Of a DNA stretch of 64,000 bases, positions 8,591-17,127 are shown piece after piece. The DNA comes from JACRBR01 sp964371355 (GTDB lineage: Bacteria; Chloroflexota; Dehalococcoidia; DSTF01; JACRBR01). The notes below the pieces were generated by a model, which saw nothing but the letters and a program-made list of their open reading frames with translations, was not told the origin of the DNA and made no database searches. The stretch's first letter is position 1. Every line of letters begins with the position of its first letter. Made by a program: the position numbers and the translations under genes. The DNA lies in assembly GCA_964371355.1 (NCBI GenBank), contig CAYJMG010000006.1, positions 1 through 64,000 on the forward strand, written 5' to 3'.

Positions 8591-8944
8591 GTGGGAGCAG
8601 CGGAACGGAAGGACCTGGACAAGGCGGACGAGACGAGGACGTTCGAGAAGGGGAAGGTCGACCTCGTGAACATCGGCGGGGGGACGATCGGCCGGCTGAC
8701 GCTGGAGCCGGGTTGGGTGTGGTCGAAGCACGTGAAGCCGATGGCCGGCACCGACTGGTGCGAGGCGCCGCACTTCCAGTACCACCTCTCGGGGCGGCTG
8801 GGCATCAAGATGCAGGACGGGACGGAGCTGGAGGTGGGGCCGGGCGAGGTGTCGGCCCTGCCGCAGGGCCACGACGCCTGGGTGGTGGGCAACGAGCCGG
8901 TGATCGTGATCGACTGGTACGGGGCCAGCAACTACGCCAGGTAA
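8591..8944 (+). CDS. Small cupin-domain protein, copy 1
   Basis: A 117-aa single-domain cupin: core HFQYHLSGRLGIKMQDGTEL then GPGEVSALPQGHDAWVVG. Typical cupin metal ligands are reduced (the His pair is not in the standard HxH form), so a binding role is as likely as an enzymatic one. The GTG at 8591 follows AAAGGAGCG. It is a clear tandem paralogue of the next gene, with identical length and shared VNIGGGT, VKPMAGTD-like and WVVGNE segments, and ends in the same SNYAR. Function unknown. Confidence 0.8.
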   Translation: MGAAERKDLDKADETRTFEKGKVDLVNIGGGTIGRLTLEPGWVWSKHVKPMAGTDWCEAPHFQYHLSGRLGIKMQDGTELEVGPGEVSALPQGHDAWVVGNEPVIVIDWYGASNYAR

Positions 8945-8986
8945 GTGGGTGTTGGCGGCTGGTCATCACACGAAGCGGAGGAAGCC

Positions 8987-9340
8987 ATGGCAAACGTCGA
9001 ACAGAAGAAGATGAATGCCCCTGACGAAGTGAGGAAGTTCGGGCATGGTCAGATCGAGGTGGTGAACATCGGCGGCGGCACCGTCGGGCGGTTCAACGCC
9101 GAGCCGGGCTGGAAGTGGTCGAACGACGTCAAGCCCATCGCAGGCACGGACCTCTGTCAGGCGCCCCACTTCCTGTACCAGGTGTCCGGACGAATGGTCG
9201 TCAAGATGGCCGACGGTCAAGAGACCGAGACCGGGCCGGGCGACGTCGTCGTGATCCCACCTGGACACGATGCGTGGGTGGTCGGGAACGAGGCGGTCGT
9301 CGCCATCGACTGGTCCGGAGCCAGCAACTACGCCAGGTAG
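8987..9340 (+). CDS. Small cupin-domain protein, copy 2
   Basis: A 117-aa cupin almost collinear with the gene at 8591: VNIGGGTVGRFNAEPGWKWS, HFLYQVSGRMVVKMADGQET, GPGDVVVIPPGHDAWVVGNE and the same SNYAR ending. The start is the ATG at 8987 after GGAGGAAGCC; upstream in-frame ATGs lack a Shine-Dalgarno. The pair arose by tandem duplication; both copies look intact, so division of labour or dosage is possible. Confidence 0.8.
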   Translation: MANVEQKKMNAPDEVRKFGHGQIEVVNIGGGTVGRFNAEPGWKWSNDVKPIAGTDLCQAPHFLYQVSGRMVVKMADGQETETGPGDVVVIPPGHDAWVVGNEAVVAIDWSGASNYAR

Positions 9341-9401
9341 TGGTGGGTCACTGGTCGCTGGGGATCGCGGGTCACAGATCAGCAATCGAAAGGAGCGTGT
9401 C

Positions 9402-9689
9402 ATGTTCGGGAGCGTGTTTCGGATGCAGGTGAAGCCCGGGAAGAAGGGCGAGCTTGCGCAGGTGATGATGGATGGAAGCCGGACGCCGGGCGGCATGAAG
9501 GCGGCGTACCTGTACGACGCGGCGGGGGATGAGACGTGGGGCGTCGCGGTGTTCGACGACGAGGCCTCGTACCGGAAGAACGCGACGAGCCCGGAGCAGG
9601 ACCGCGAGTACCAGCGCATGCGGGCGCTGCTGGTGGCGGACCCGGAGTGGCACGACGGGACGATCACGGCGTGGCCGGGGTTGAAGTAG
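9402..9689 (+). CDS. Dimeric alpha-beta barrel (ABM-like) protein
   Basis: A 95-aa protein with the size and pattern of antibiotic-biosynthesis-monooxygenase-like ferredoxin folds: a beta strand VFRMQVKPGKKGELAQVM, a central WGVAVFDDEASYRKNATSPE, and RMRALLVADPEWHDG. The ATG at 9402 follows AAAGGAGCG, the same ribosome site style as the cupin genes. It closes the methyltransferase-cupin-cupin cluster. The reaction is unknown; it may process or bind the small molecule handled by the cluster. Confidence 0.65.
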   Translation: MFGSVFRMQVKPGKKGELAQVMMDGSRTPGGMKAAYLYDAAGDETWGVAVFDDEASYRKNATSPEQDREYQRMRALLVADPEWHDGTITAWPGLK

Positions 9690-9760
9690 GTGGGCAGGGC
9701 AGGACAGGGATCGCAACCGGGCGCTCCACTCGCCGCTATGGGTGCGAAGGGCGAGCGGCT

Positions 9761-11872
9761 CTACGGTCCCGTAGCCTGCCCATCCTCGTCCGGTGACACG
9801 AGGTGGAGCGGGAATTCGCAGACGGCGGTGTTGGGGCGGTCGAGCAGGGCGGCGCGGAGGCGGCGTGCGGACTGGTTGTGGAGCCAGCGCTGCCAGGGCC
9901 AGGCCGTCCGGTACTCGGGCAGGACGACAGAGACGTACTGGCCGCCGTCTGACCGCTCGATGGCGTCGATATAGGCGATGAGCGGGGCGACGAAGGACCG
10001 GTAGGGCGAATCGATGACGAGGAGCGGGATGTCGAGCACGGCGCGCTCCCAGCGCTCCCGCAGGTCGTTGCCGGCCTCCGGATCGTCGGTGATATAGAGC
10101 GCGGTGACGTTGGGCGAGATGGCGCGCGCGTAGTTTACGGTCTGGATGACGGCGCGGTTCAACTCCTCGACGGGGATGAGCACGACGTGGCGGCGACCCC
10201 CGCCGCCGGTCGCGAGCACGTCACCGGGTAGTTCCAGTGCGCGGTCCACACCGCGGTAGTGGCTGTGGATGGCGAAGAAGAGGCCGGCGAGGACGGCCAT
10301 CGCGATCATGCTGATCCAGGCGCCCTCGGTGAACTTCGTCGCGCCGACGATGGCAGCGACGACAGCGGTTGCGGTGGCGCCGGTGCCGCTGATGAGCATG
10401 CTGCCGCGCCAGCCCGGCCCCCGCAGCCGCAGCCAGTGCACAACCATGCCGCCCTGCGACAGGGTGAACGACACGAACACGCCGAACGCGTACAGCGGGA
10501 TGAGTTCGTCGACGTCGGCATCGAAGAAGACGAGCAGCAGCGACGAGCAAACGCCGAGCACGATGATGCCGTTGGAGAAGGCCAGGCGGTCACCGCGGAA
10601 GGTGAACTGGTGGGGCAGGAACTTGTCGCGGGCGAGGATGGAACCCAGGCGCGGGAAGTCGGCGTAGGAGGTGTTGGCGGCGAGGAGCAGGATGAGCGCA
10701 GTGGCGGCCTGGATGACGTAGAACGGGGGAGTCTGGCCGAACACCGTCCGCGCGAGCTGGGCCGGGACGGAGATCTCGTCGGCGTGCTGCACACCGACCT
10801 CGTGGGCGAGGAAGGTGATGCCCAGGAAGAAGCTCCCGAGAATGACCCCCATCCACACCAGCGTGACGGAAGCGTTGTGGGATTCAGGCCGGCGGAAGGC
10901 GGGCACGCCGTTGGAGATGGCCTCGGTACCGGTGAGGGCGGCGCAGCCTGAGGCGAACGCCCGCAGGACGAGGAACAACGTGAGGCCTGAGGTGCCGACC
11001 GGGTGGACCGACTCGGGGATCTCCGACTGGAGGCCGGGATCGAGCGCGAGGCGGATGAAGCCGACGACGAGAAGGGCGGCGATCGACAGGATGAAGGCGT
11101 ACGTCGGCAGCGCAAAGATCGTCGCCGACTCGCGGATGCCCCGCAGGTTCAGCAGCGTGATGACGGCGACGACGGCGACGGAGATCTCCACGGCGTAGGC
11201 GTGCAGCTCGGGGAAGGCCGAGGCGATGGCCAGGACGCCAGCGGCGATCGAGACGGAGACTGTAAGGACGTAGTCGACGGCGAGGGCGGCCGCGGCGCTG
11301 AGCCCGGCGGCGTCGCCGAGGTTCTCGCGGGCGACGATGTACGCGCCTCCCCCGCTGGGGTAGGCCTTGATGGTCTGGCGGTACGAGAAGGTAACGATGG
11401 CGAGCAGGAGACCGATGGCGAGGGCGATCTCGATGGAGTGGGTGAGCGCGCCAACGCCGGCGGCGGCCAGCACGAGGAGAATCTCGTCGGTGGCGTAGGC
11501 GCTAGACGAGAGCACGTCGGACGAGAAGACGGCGAGCGCCTTCCACTTCGGCAGCTTCTGCTCTTCGGACTCTTCGCTGGCGAGCGGCGAACCGACGACG
11601 ACGCGGCGCGCGCGCGTCCACACGCGCTGAGACCGGGTGCGCGGGGCGGTGGCGAGCCGCGTCGCGCGCATGGTACCTTCGCCCGCGCCGGGTTCGAACC
11701 GCCGCTCGCCGGCCCGGACGCGGCGCGCGAAGCGGGACCCGGGCTTGGCGCCGCGCACGATCTCGGTGGACTCGACATCGAGCGAGACGCCCTTGCGAGG
11801 GATCCTGATGACGCTGGGCTCTTCCCCGCGAGGTGCAGCCTCAGGCGCAGGCGAAGGCGGGTCAATCGGCAC
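9761..11872 (-). CDS. kimA: KimA-type potassium transporter (APC superfamily)
   Basis: A 703-aa membrane transporter close to Bacillus KimA/YdaO, a proton-coupled potassium importer. Recognisable blocks are EEQKLPKWKALAVFSSDVLS, SYRQTIKAYPSGGGAYIV, CAALTGTEAISNGVPAF and AANTSYADFPRLG. About twelve membrane helices are followed by a cytosolic Usp-like domain (from about 540) ending with LHNQSARRLRAALL. The GTG at 11872 follows GAGGAG. It adds about 65 charged residues before the usual KimA start. The adjacent KdpE/KdpD-like pair and a double repeat upstream suggest potassium- or stress-dependent control. Confidence 0.88.
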   Translation of the reverse strand: MPIDPPSPAPEAAPRGEEPSVIRIPRKGVSLDVESTEIVRGAKPGSRFARRVRAGERRFEPGAGEGTMRATRLATAPRTRSQRVWTRARRVVVGSPLASEESEEQKLPKWKALAVFSSDVLSSSAYATDEILLVLAAAGVGALTHSIEIALAIGLLLAIVTFSYRQTIKAYPSGGGAYIVARENLGDAAGLSAAAALAVDYVLTVSVSIAAGVLAIASAFPELHAYAVEISVAVVAVITLLNLRGIRESATIFALPTYAFILSIAALLVVGFIRLALDPGLQSEIPESVHPVGTSGLTLFLVLRAFASGCAALTGTEAISNGVPAFRRPESHNASVTLVWMGVILGSFFLGITFLAHEVGVQHADEISVPAQLARTVFGQTPPFYVIQAATALILLLAANTSYADFPRLGSILARDKFLPHQFTFRGDRLAFSNGIIVLGVCSSLLLVFFDADVDELIPLYAFGVFVSFTLSQGGMVVHWLRLRGPGWRGSMLISGTGATATAVVAAIVGATKFTEGAWISMIAMAVLAGLFFAIHSHYRGVDRALELPGDVLATGGGGRRHVVLIPVEELNRAVIQTVNYARAISPNVTALYITDDPEAGNDLRERWERAVLDIPLLVIDSPYRSFVAPLIAYIDAIERSDGGQYVSVVLPEYRTAWPWQRWLHNQSARRLRAALLDRPNTAVCEFPLHLVSPDEDGQATGP

Positions 11873-11945
11873 GCGAGCACTCCTCACGCATGACGGCCGT
11901 TCGGCATGCCCGGCGGCCGGCGAACGGACGGCGATCCATGGCCTC

Positions 11946-11979
11946 ACGGTACGCAGCGCGCGGTCAGGGGCGGGTCAGG
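11946..11979 (-). promoter_or_regulatory. Candidate KdpE-type operator and promoter of kimA
   Basis: Read on the minus strand, two CCTGAC half-sites lie exactly 11 bp apart (11979-11974 and 11968-11963), followed after 11 nt by TACCGT (11951-11946) as a -10 box. OmpR-family regulators bind such 11-bp direct repeats. The next gene upstream encodes a KdpE-like regulator, so autoregulated potassium control is a reasonable inference. Confidence 0.45.
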
Positions 11980-12007
11980 AGGGGCGTCCGAAGGTATGCG
12001 GATATCG

Positions 12008-12718
12008 TCAGGAAACAGGGTCGGGGTCAAGGAAGCGATAGCCGACGCCGGGATCGGTGCGGATGTAGCGAGGGGAGGCGGCATCGTCGCCGAGCTTGGC
12101 GCGAAGCTGGTTTACGTAGGTGCGCAGGACGTGCGTGTCGTCGGCGTACTCGGCGCCCCAGACGGCGCGGAGGATCATGGGGTGCGTCAGGACCTTGCCG
12201 GCGTTGGTGGCGAGGTACTTCAGGAGGCTGTACTCGGTCGGGGTAAGGTGCAGCTCCTCCACGCCGAGCCGGACGACCCGGCGCTCGAGATCGATGGTCA
12301 GGTCGCCGACGCTGATGGAGCCCGACTGCGCGCGCGTGGTACTGCCGCGGCGCAGGGCGACGCGGATGCGTGCGAGGAGTTCGTCCATGCTGAACGGCTT
12401 GGTGAGGTAGTCATCGGCGCCTTCATCGAGGGCCGCGACTTTTGCCTTCTCGTCGCCGACGACCGAGAGGACGATGATGGGCGTCTCGTACGAGCGGCGT
12501 AGCTCGCCGCAGATCTTGACCCCGGACGTATCGGGAAGCATGAGGTCGAGCAGCAGGACGTCCGGCTTGAACGCGTCGAACTCGATGAGCGCGGACTCGC
12601 CGTCCTCCGCCTCGCTGACGTCGTACCCGTGACCCTCGAGCGAACGCCGGAGGGCGCGGCGGAGCTGCGTCTCGTCGTCGACGACGAGGATGCGCGGGCC
12701 GCCGCGCTGCCCGCTCAT
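12008..12718 (-). CDS. KdpE-like response regulator
   Basis: A 236-aa OmpR-family regulator. The receiver has the acidic pair at about 14-15, the phosphoacceptor Asp in VLLLDLMLPD near residue 58 and Lys in LTKPF near 107. The DNA-binding winged helix covers about 140-230 (LHLTPTEYSLLKYLATNAGK, HVLRTYVNQLRAKLG, YIRTDPGVGYRF), a KdpE-like ending. The ATG at 12718 overlaps the stop of the kinase gene (ATGA), so the pair is coupled. kimA lies 135 bp downstream on the same strand, the probable target. Confidence 0.9.
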   Translation of the reverse strand: MSGQRGGPRILVVDDETQLRRALRRSLEGHGYDVSEAEDGESALIEFDAFKPDVLLLDLMLPDTSGVKICGELRRSYETPIIVLSVVGDEKAKVAALDEGADDYLTKPFSMDELLARIRVALRRGSTTRAQSGSISVGDLTIDLERRVVRLGVEELHLTPTEYSLLKYLATNAGKVLTHPMILRAVWGAEYADDTHVLRTYVNQLRAKLGDDAASPRYIRTDPGVGYRFLDPDPVS

Positions 12719-14298
12719 GCGGTGGCCCTCGCCGGGAGCGTCGCGGGGAGCGTGAGGATGAAACTGGTGCATTCGGGCGAACTCTGGACGCGGACGGTGC
12801 CGCCGCACAGAGTCACGAAGCCCTTCACGATGGCGAGGCCCAGACCGCTGCCCTTTACGCGGCTGCTCTGCTCCCGCGCGCGGTAGAAGCGCTCGAACAC
12901 GTGCGGCAGGTCCTGGGGCGCGATACCCGGACCCTCATCCTCGACGGCAAGCTCGACACCAGCAGCCGAGAGCCGGCCGGTGAGGCGGATAGCGCCGGCG
13001 GGTGTGGAGTAGCGAGCGGCGTTCTCGACGAGGTTCACGAGCGCCTGCGCGATGAGCGACCCGTCCGCGTGGGCGTAGAGGTCCGGCGGCGACTCAAGCG
13101 TGACAGGGCGCGCACCCGTCACGAGGGCGACGCGCTCGCGCACGTCCTCCAAGAGCGCGAGGACGTTGACAGGGCGCATGGACGGGGCGATCACGCCGGA
13201 CTCGATTCGGTTCAGGTCCAGGATGTCGCTGATGACGCGGTTGAGGCGGTCGGCCTGGGAGTCGATGGTGGCGAGGAACGCCTGCTTGTCCTCGGCGGAC
13301 CAATCGACGGTGGTATCGAGCAGGCTGGAGACGGCCGTCTTGATGCCGGCAAGCGGCGTCTTCAGGTCGTGAGAGATCGACGTCATCAGGGCGGACTTCA
13401 TCTCGTCAGCCCGTCTCAGGGCATCCGCGTAAGCGGCGGCGCGGGCAAGCTCGGCGCGCTGGACGCCCAGCGCGGCTTCGCTGGCGAAGGCGGCGAGCAA
13501 GCTCTCGGGCTCGTCGCGAAACGGCGTGTTGCCGATCGGGCCATCGAGGCGGAGGACGCCCAGCGTGTGGCCAGCGACGCGGAGGGGGACGAAAGCCGCG
13601 CCGGATTCGGCGTCGTGGACGCGCCGAGAGCCCGCGGGGGCGACGATGCGGATGCGCCGTGTGCGACTCAGGCCCGTATGCCCGAGGCGGGTGACGGTGT
13701 TCCCAGCAGACGCGCGTTCGGCCATCAACCGCTCCTGCGAATCGGGGTCCCGGCCAGCGTCGGCGGAGCCGGCGTGGGCGAGGACGCGCCATCCGCCGGA
13801 CGCACTGGTGAGCACGCTGGCGCCGGGCGCTTCGAACGCCGCGATGACCTCGCGGCAGAGGGCGGCGAGGGCGTCGTGCGGCTCGGTCTGGCCGATCATG
13901 CTGCGGCTCAAGGAGAGGATGACGTGCGTTTCGGCTTCGCGGCGGCGGGCGCGGGCCGCGGCGGCGCGGGCGCTGGCCAGGAGGGAGCTGCCGACGACGG
14001 AAACGCCGAGGAAGACGACGAGTCCGAGGACGTTCTGTGGATCCTGAACGGTGAGTCGATGGAGAGGCTCGACGAAGAAGAAGTTCAGGGCCAGGTTGGT
14101 GGTCACGGCGGCGAAGAGGCCGACCTCGCGGCCCCACGTGCCGGCGATCAGCAGCGTGAGGAGGAGGAACAGGAGGCCTTCGTTCAACAGACCGACATCA
14201 CGCTGCACCGGAGCCAGGATGGCCGTGAGGACGGCGGTGGCCGCGAGAGCGATGACGGCGCCGGCGCGGGAGCTGCGCAGAGCCTCGGGGAGTTCCAT
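12715..14298 (-). CDS. KdpD-like sensor histidine kinase (DUF4118-GAF-HisKA)
   Basis: A 527-aa inner-membrane kinase. Four helices of the DUF4118/KdpD type (about 12-110, with NLALNFFFVEPLHRLTV) are followed by a GAF domain (about 140-285), HisKA with His in SISHDLKTPLAGIKTAVSSL near 310, and an ATPase domain (NLVENAARYS, DEGPGIAPQ, GSGLGLAI). The cytosolic KdpD sensor and Usp domains of classical KdpD are absent. The ATG at 14298 lies 6 nt after TACAAT, a leaderless start. Next to kimA it probably senses potassium, turgor or a second messenger. Confidence 0.9.
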   Translation of the reverse strand: MELPEALRSSRAGAVIALAATAVLTAILAPVQRDVGLLNEGLLFLLLTLLIAGTWGREVGLFAAVTTNLALNFFFVEPLHRLTVQDPQNVLGLVVFLGVSVVGSSLLASARAAAARARRREAETHVILSLSRSMIGQTEPHDALAALCREVIAAFEAPGASVLTSASGGWRVLAHAGSADAGRDPDSQERLMAERASAGNTVTRLGHTGLSRTRRIRIVAPAGSRRVHDAESGAAFVPLRVAGHTLGVLRLDGPIGNTPFRDEPESLLAAFASEAALGVQRAELARAAAYADALRRADEMKSALMTSISHDLKTPLAGIKTAVSSLLDTTVDWSAEDKQAFLATIDSQADRLNRVISDILDLNRIESGVIAPSMRPVNVLALLEDVRERVALVTGARPVTLESPPDLYAHADGSLIAQALVNLVENAARYSTPAGAIRLTGRLSAAGVELAVEDEGPGIAPQDLPHVFERFYRAREQSSRVKGSGLGLAIVKGFVTLCGGTVRVQSSPECTSFILTLPATLPARATA

Positions 14299-14310
14299 GC
14301 TGGAATTGTA
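14299..14310 (-). promoter_or_regulatory. -10 box TACAAT, leaderless start of KdpD-like gene
   Basis: TACAAT (14310-14305, minus strand) is separated by 6 nt from the ATG at 14298. No ribosome site is visible. Confidence 0.5.
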
Positions 14311-14336
14311 GCTTCCACGCAAGGCGAGGCCGCGGC

Positions 14337-14831
14337 TCAGGGACCAGATGTCAGAGGCGGGGAGGAAGTGGCAAAGCGGGCAAGCTCGCTGGGGAGGTCG
14401 AGAGGCTGGACGACGGCGCGGCGCTCGTAGTCGCCCCAGTGCTCGCGGGGGACGCGCCACATGACCTCAAACTCGATCCCGTCGGGATCGTGGGCGTACA
14501 GGGACTTCGAGACGCCGTGGCCGGACATGCCGGCGAGGGCGTCCATCTCGGCGAGGAGTTCGGCCATGCGCGCAAGGTCCTCGATGGTGCCGACCTCCCA
14601 CGCGAGATGATAGAGACCGACGGCGCCGCGGGGAGGGCGCGGGGCGGCCGTGCCCACAGACATGAGGGCGAGGTCGTGGTGGTTTTCGCCGCCGGCGGCC
14701 TTCAGGAAGACGGCCTGATCGCCCATGCGGTCGACCACCTCGAAGCCGAAGGCCTTGCGGTAGAAGTCGAGCGAGTGGGCGAGGTCGGAGACGTAGAGGA
14801 CGGCGTGATTGAGGTTGGCGACGTTCGGCAT
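14337..14831 (-). CDS. VOC/glyoxalase-fold metalloprotein
   Basis: A 164-aa member of the vicinal oxygen chelate superfamily with two beta-alpha-beta-beta-beta modules: NLNHAVLYVSDLAHSLDFYR with a metal-ligand His, then GLYHLAWEV and, near the end, SKSLYAHDPDGIEFEVMW with Glu. This resembles catechol-2,3-dioxygenase-like and resistance proteins; the substrate is unknown. The ATG at 14831 follows GGGAGCGG. It ends 38 bp before the kinase gene on the same strand, but the kinase has its own promoter. Confidence 0.8.
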   Translation of the reverse strand: MPNVANLNHAVLYVSDLAHSLDFYRKAFGFEVVDRMGDQAVFLKAAGGENHHDLALMSVGTAAPRPPRGAVGLYHLAWEVGTIEDLARMAELLAEMDALAGMSGHGVSKSLYAHDPDGIEFEVMWRVPREHWGDYERRAVVQPLDLPSELARFATSSPPLTSGP

Positions 14832-14926
14832 GGCGACCGCTCCCGTTCGTCTCTTCCATCGGTTGTTTCGGCAACCATCACGATAGCACAAGCGTGCGGG
14901 CTCCGCGGCTACGGGCGGGAAAGCCG

Positions 14927-16987
14927 CTATTCGGGCTGGAGGAGCCAGTAGGAGAAGGACGAGAAGGTCGAGGCGGCGTCGGCCGAGCGCAGCTCGAGTT
15001 CGACGGTGTCGCCAGCCACTTCTCCCCTAGCGACGACGATGTCGCGCCACGCCGACGATGGCGGGAGTTCGATGCGGCCGAGCGCGCCGTCCCCATGGAC
15101 GCCGACGGGCGCGCCACCACCAGCGGTCGTCCGCATGAGGACGACAAAGGGCTTGCCGGCTTCGGCCCGGAGAGTGAAGCGCTCGCTGTGGTTCGTACGG
15201 CCGCCGTCGATAATGCGCTGTCCGCGCCCGGCGTACTGCCGCGCCAGCAGCACCTGGGGCGGCCGTACGCCGACCTCGACCTGGCGCTGGCTGTAGGCGT
15301 GATCGTCCTCGGACTCGAGGTGAGCGATATCGATGCGATCGGCGATTCGCCAGCCGCCGGCCTCGGACGGGACCTCACCGGGCTCGTCGCCGGCGCCCAG
15401 CAGGGTGTTGTCGGGTTGGTAGATGAACTTGGAGGCGCCGCCGGAGATCGTCTTGCGTTGCAGGGTGAACGCGCGAACGGGCGTAAGGAATCCGAGATCC
15501 GCGGCGTGAATGCCGAGGCCGAACGGATAGATGGCGTAGATCGTCGGGCGATCCTCCTCGGGCAGAGCCTCGATGCGCTCGTAGATGCTGGCGGGGCCGG
15601 CGGCAAAGGCCTCGGCGTTGCCCTGGGTCACGAGGCCGATGATGTCGTACACGCGGCGCCGGCTGTAGTAGGGGATGACGCCGGCGTCGTTGAGACCAAC
15701 GACGGCATCGGGCGGCGTAGTATCGCGGAGCCAGTGGGCCGCGGCAGTCTGCTGGAAGTAGATATCGGCGGTGTTCTGGCCGTACAGCGCGGCCGACTGA
15801 GTGGTGGGGACGACCGCGGCCACGACGAGCGCAGCGGCGACGGGCCAGCCGAACGCGGGTGCGCGAGGGACCCACGTGAGTGCGACGGCGAGCCCGCTGA
15901 CGACGAGGATCACTACGAGTGGCTCGTACGGCGCGGCCCAGCGGTGATAGTGGCTATCGGGCCTGCCTTCGAAGGAAGCGCTGAGGAGGCCGGCGACCGC
16001 CAGGACGGGGACCAGCGAGCGAAGAGTCAGGCGACGCGCCGCGACGTCGTCGCTGATGAGCGAGGCGCCGCCGGCGAGTGCGAGGCCGACGGCGATCACG
16101 CTGACGGACGGCGGGCCGAAGAAGTCGAAAGCGAACGCGAGGTGACTGCCGAACGTCTCGAGGACGGTAGCGATCTTCGTGTCCCACGTGGTGGACGGGT
16201 CGCCGAGCACCGACTGCACCACGTATGTATCCGTGCGAGGGCTTCCAGTGAGGGCGGTGACGATCGCGAAGTACGCGATTCCACCGGCGACCGCGGCGAG
16301 CATCGGCGCGATGCGACGGGGCCAGCCACCGGCCGCAGCCTCGAGGGCGCCACCGATCGCCCAGCAGCCGGCGATGGCGACGGCGATGAGGGACATCTCG
16401 GGACGGATGAAGGGCAGCAGGGCGAGCACGGCACAGAACGCGACGTACGCGCGCCGGGATTCGCGGGCGGTCGCGAACAGCAGGACTGCGCCGAGGAGGG
16501 AGACGGTGTGGAGGCCGGACTCCATGAGCGAGAAGAAGGTCCAGGCGACCCATCCGTTGACGGCGACGAGCAGGGCGGCGGCCCAGGCCGGGGTCTCGCC
16601 GACGAGACGGCGTGCGACGAGGTAGGTGAGCAGCGTGGCGGCGGCCAGGAGCAGCGTGGCGCAGCCGAAGCCGAACAGCACGATGCGGTCGTCGCGGAAG
16701 CCCGCCAGGTAGCCGGCGGCGAGGATGAACGGATAGAGGAAGCTGGTCGAGCCGGAGGTCGCGGGGTCGCCGTCGATGTAGACGAATACGTTGCCGTGGG
16801 CGATCTGCTTCGCGTACTGGAAGTAGATGACGGTGTCGTCGAGGGGCGGGGAGAGGTGGCCGCGCGTGTACTGCAGCATCAGTGCGAAGAAGGCGCCGGC
16901 CATGGCGAGCACAGTTACGGCCACGGCGGCGGAGGCGCGGGTCGCGGTGGACGGCGTCCGGACTGCGGTGGCCGGGGTATCAATCAT
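14927..16987 (-). CDS. GT-C-type membrane glycosyltransferase-like protein
   Basis: A 686-aa protein with about 10-12 membrane helices and a large C-terminal extracytoplasmic part (from about 400). The first loop holds PPLDDTVIYFQYAKQIAHGN, the acidic pair typical of GT-C glycosyltransferases that use lipid-linked sugars, followed by SGSTSFLYPFILAAGY. The soluble part starts with AAHWLRDTTPPDAVVGLNDA, a motif seen in related Chloroflexota and actinobacterial membrane proteins. The acceptor sugar or protein is unknown. The start is the ATG at 16987; a weak TGACGACTG precedes it. Confidence 0.75.
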   Translation of the reverse strand: MIDTPATAVRTPSTATRASAAVAVTVLAMAGAFFALMLQYTRGHLSPPLDDTVIYFQYAKQIAHGNVFVYIDGDPATSGSTSFLYPFILAAGYLAGFRDDRIVLFGFGCATLLLAAATLLTYLVARRLVGETPAWAAALLVAVNGWVAWTFFSLMESGLHTVSLLGAVLLFATARESRRAYVAFCAVLALLPFIRPEMSLIAVAIAGCWAIGGALEAAAGGWPRRIAPMLAAVAGGIAYFAIVTALTGSPRTDTYVVQSVLGDPSTTWDTKIATVLETFGSHLAFAFDFFGPPSVSVIAVGLALAGGASLISDDVAARRLTLRSLVPVLAVAGLLSASFEGRPDSHYHRWAAPYEPLVVILVVSGLAVALTWVPRAPAFGWPVAAALVVAAVVPTTQSAALYGQNTADIYFQQTAAAHWLRDTTPPDAVVGLNDAGVIPYYSRRRVYDIIGLVTQGNAEAFAAGPASIYERIEALPEEDRPTIYAIYPFGLGIHAADLGFLTPVRAFTLQRKTISGGASKFIYQPDNTLLGAGDEPGEVPSEAGGWRIADRIDIAHLESEDDHAYSQRQVEVGVRPPQVLLARQYAGRGQRIIDGGRTNHSERFTLRAEAGKPFVVLMRTTAGGGAPVGVHGDGALGRIELPPSSAWRDIVVARGEVAGDTVELELRSADAASTFSSFSYWLLQPE

Positions 16988-17127
16988 CAGTCGTCAATCA
17001 TCGGCGAGCCATGACTCCGGGGCGCAGCGCACTCAGCACGATGGGCGAAGTTTAGCGCGAGGGCGGCCCGCGGATTCGCCGGATGAACGCACGGTTGTCA
17101 ACGACGCGCGGCCGCGGTCAGTCGCGG

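Noticed and set aside
7444..9689. A full antibiotic biosynthetic gene cluster
   Set aside because: There is no polyketide synthase, NRPS, terpene synthase or RiPP core; only accessory-type proteins are present.
14894..17014. A 706-codon open frame on the plus strand
   Set aside because: Antisense to the GT-C protein gene; Asp/Glu/Gly-rich random translation without domains.
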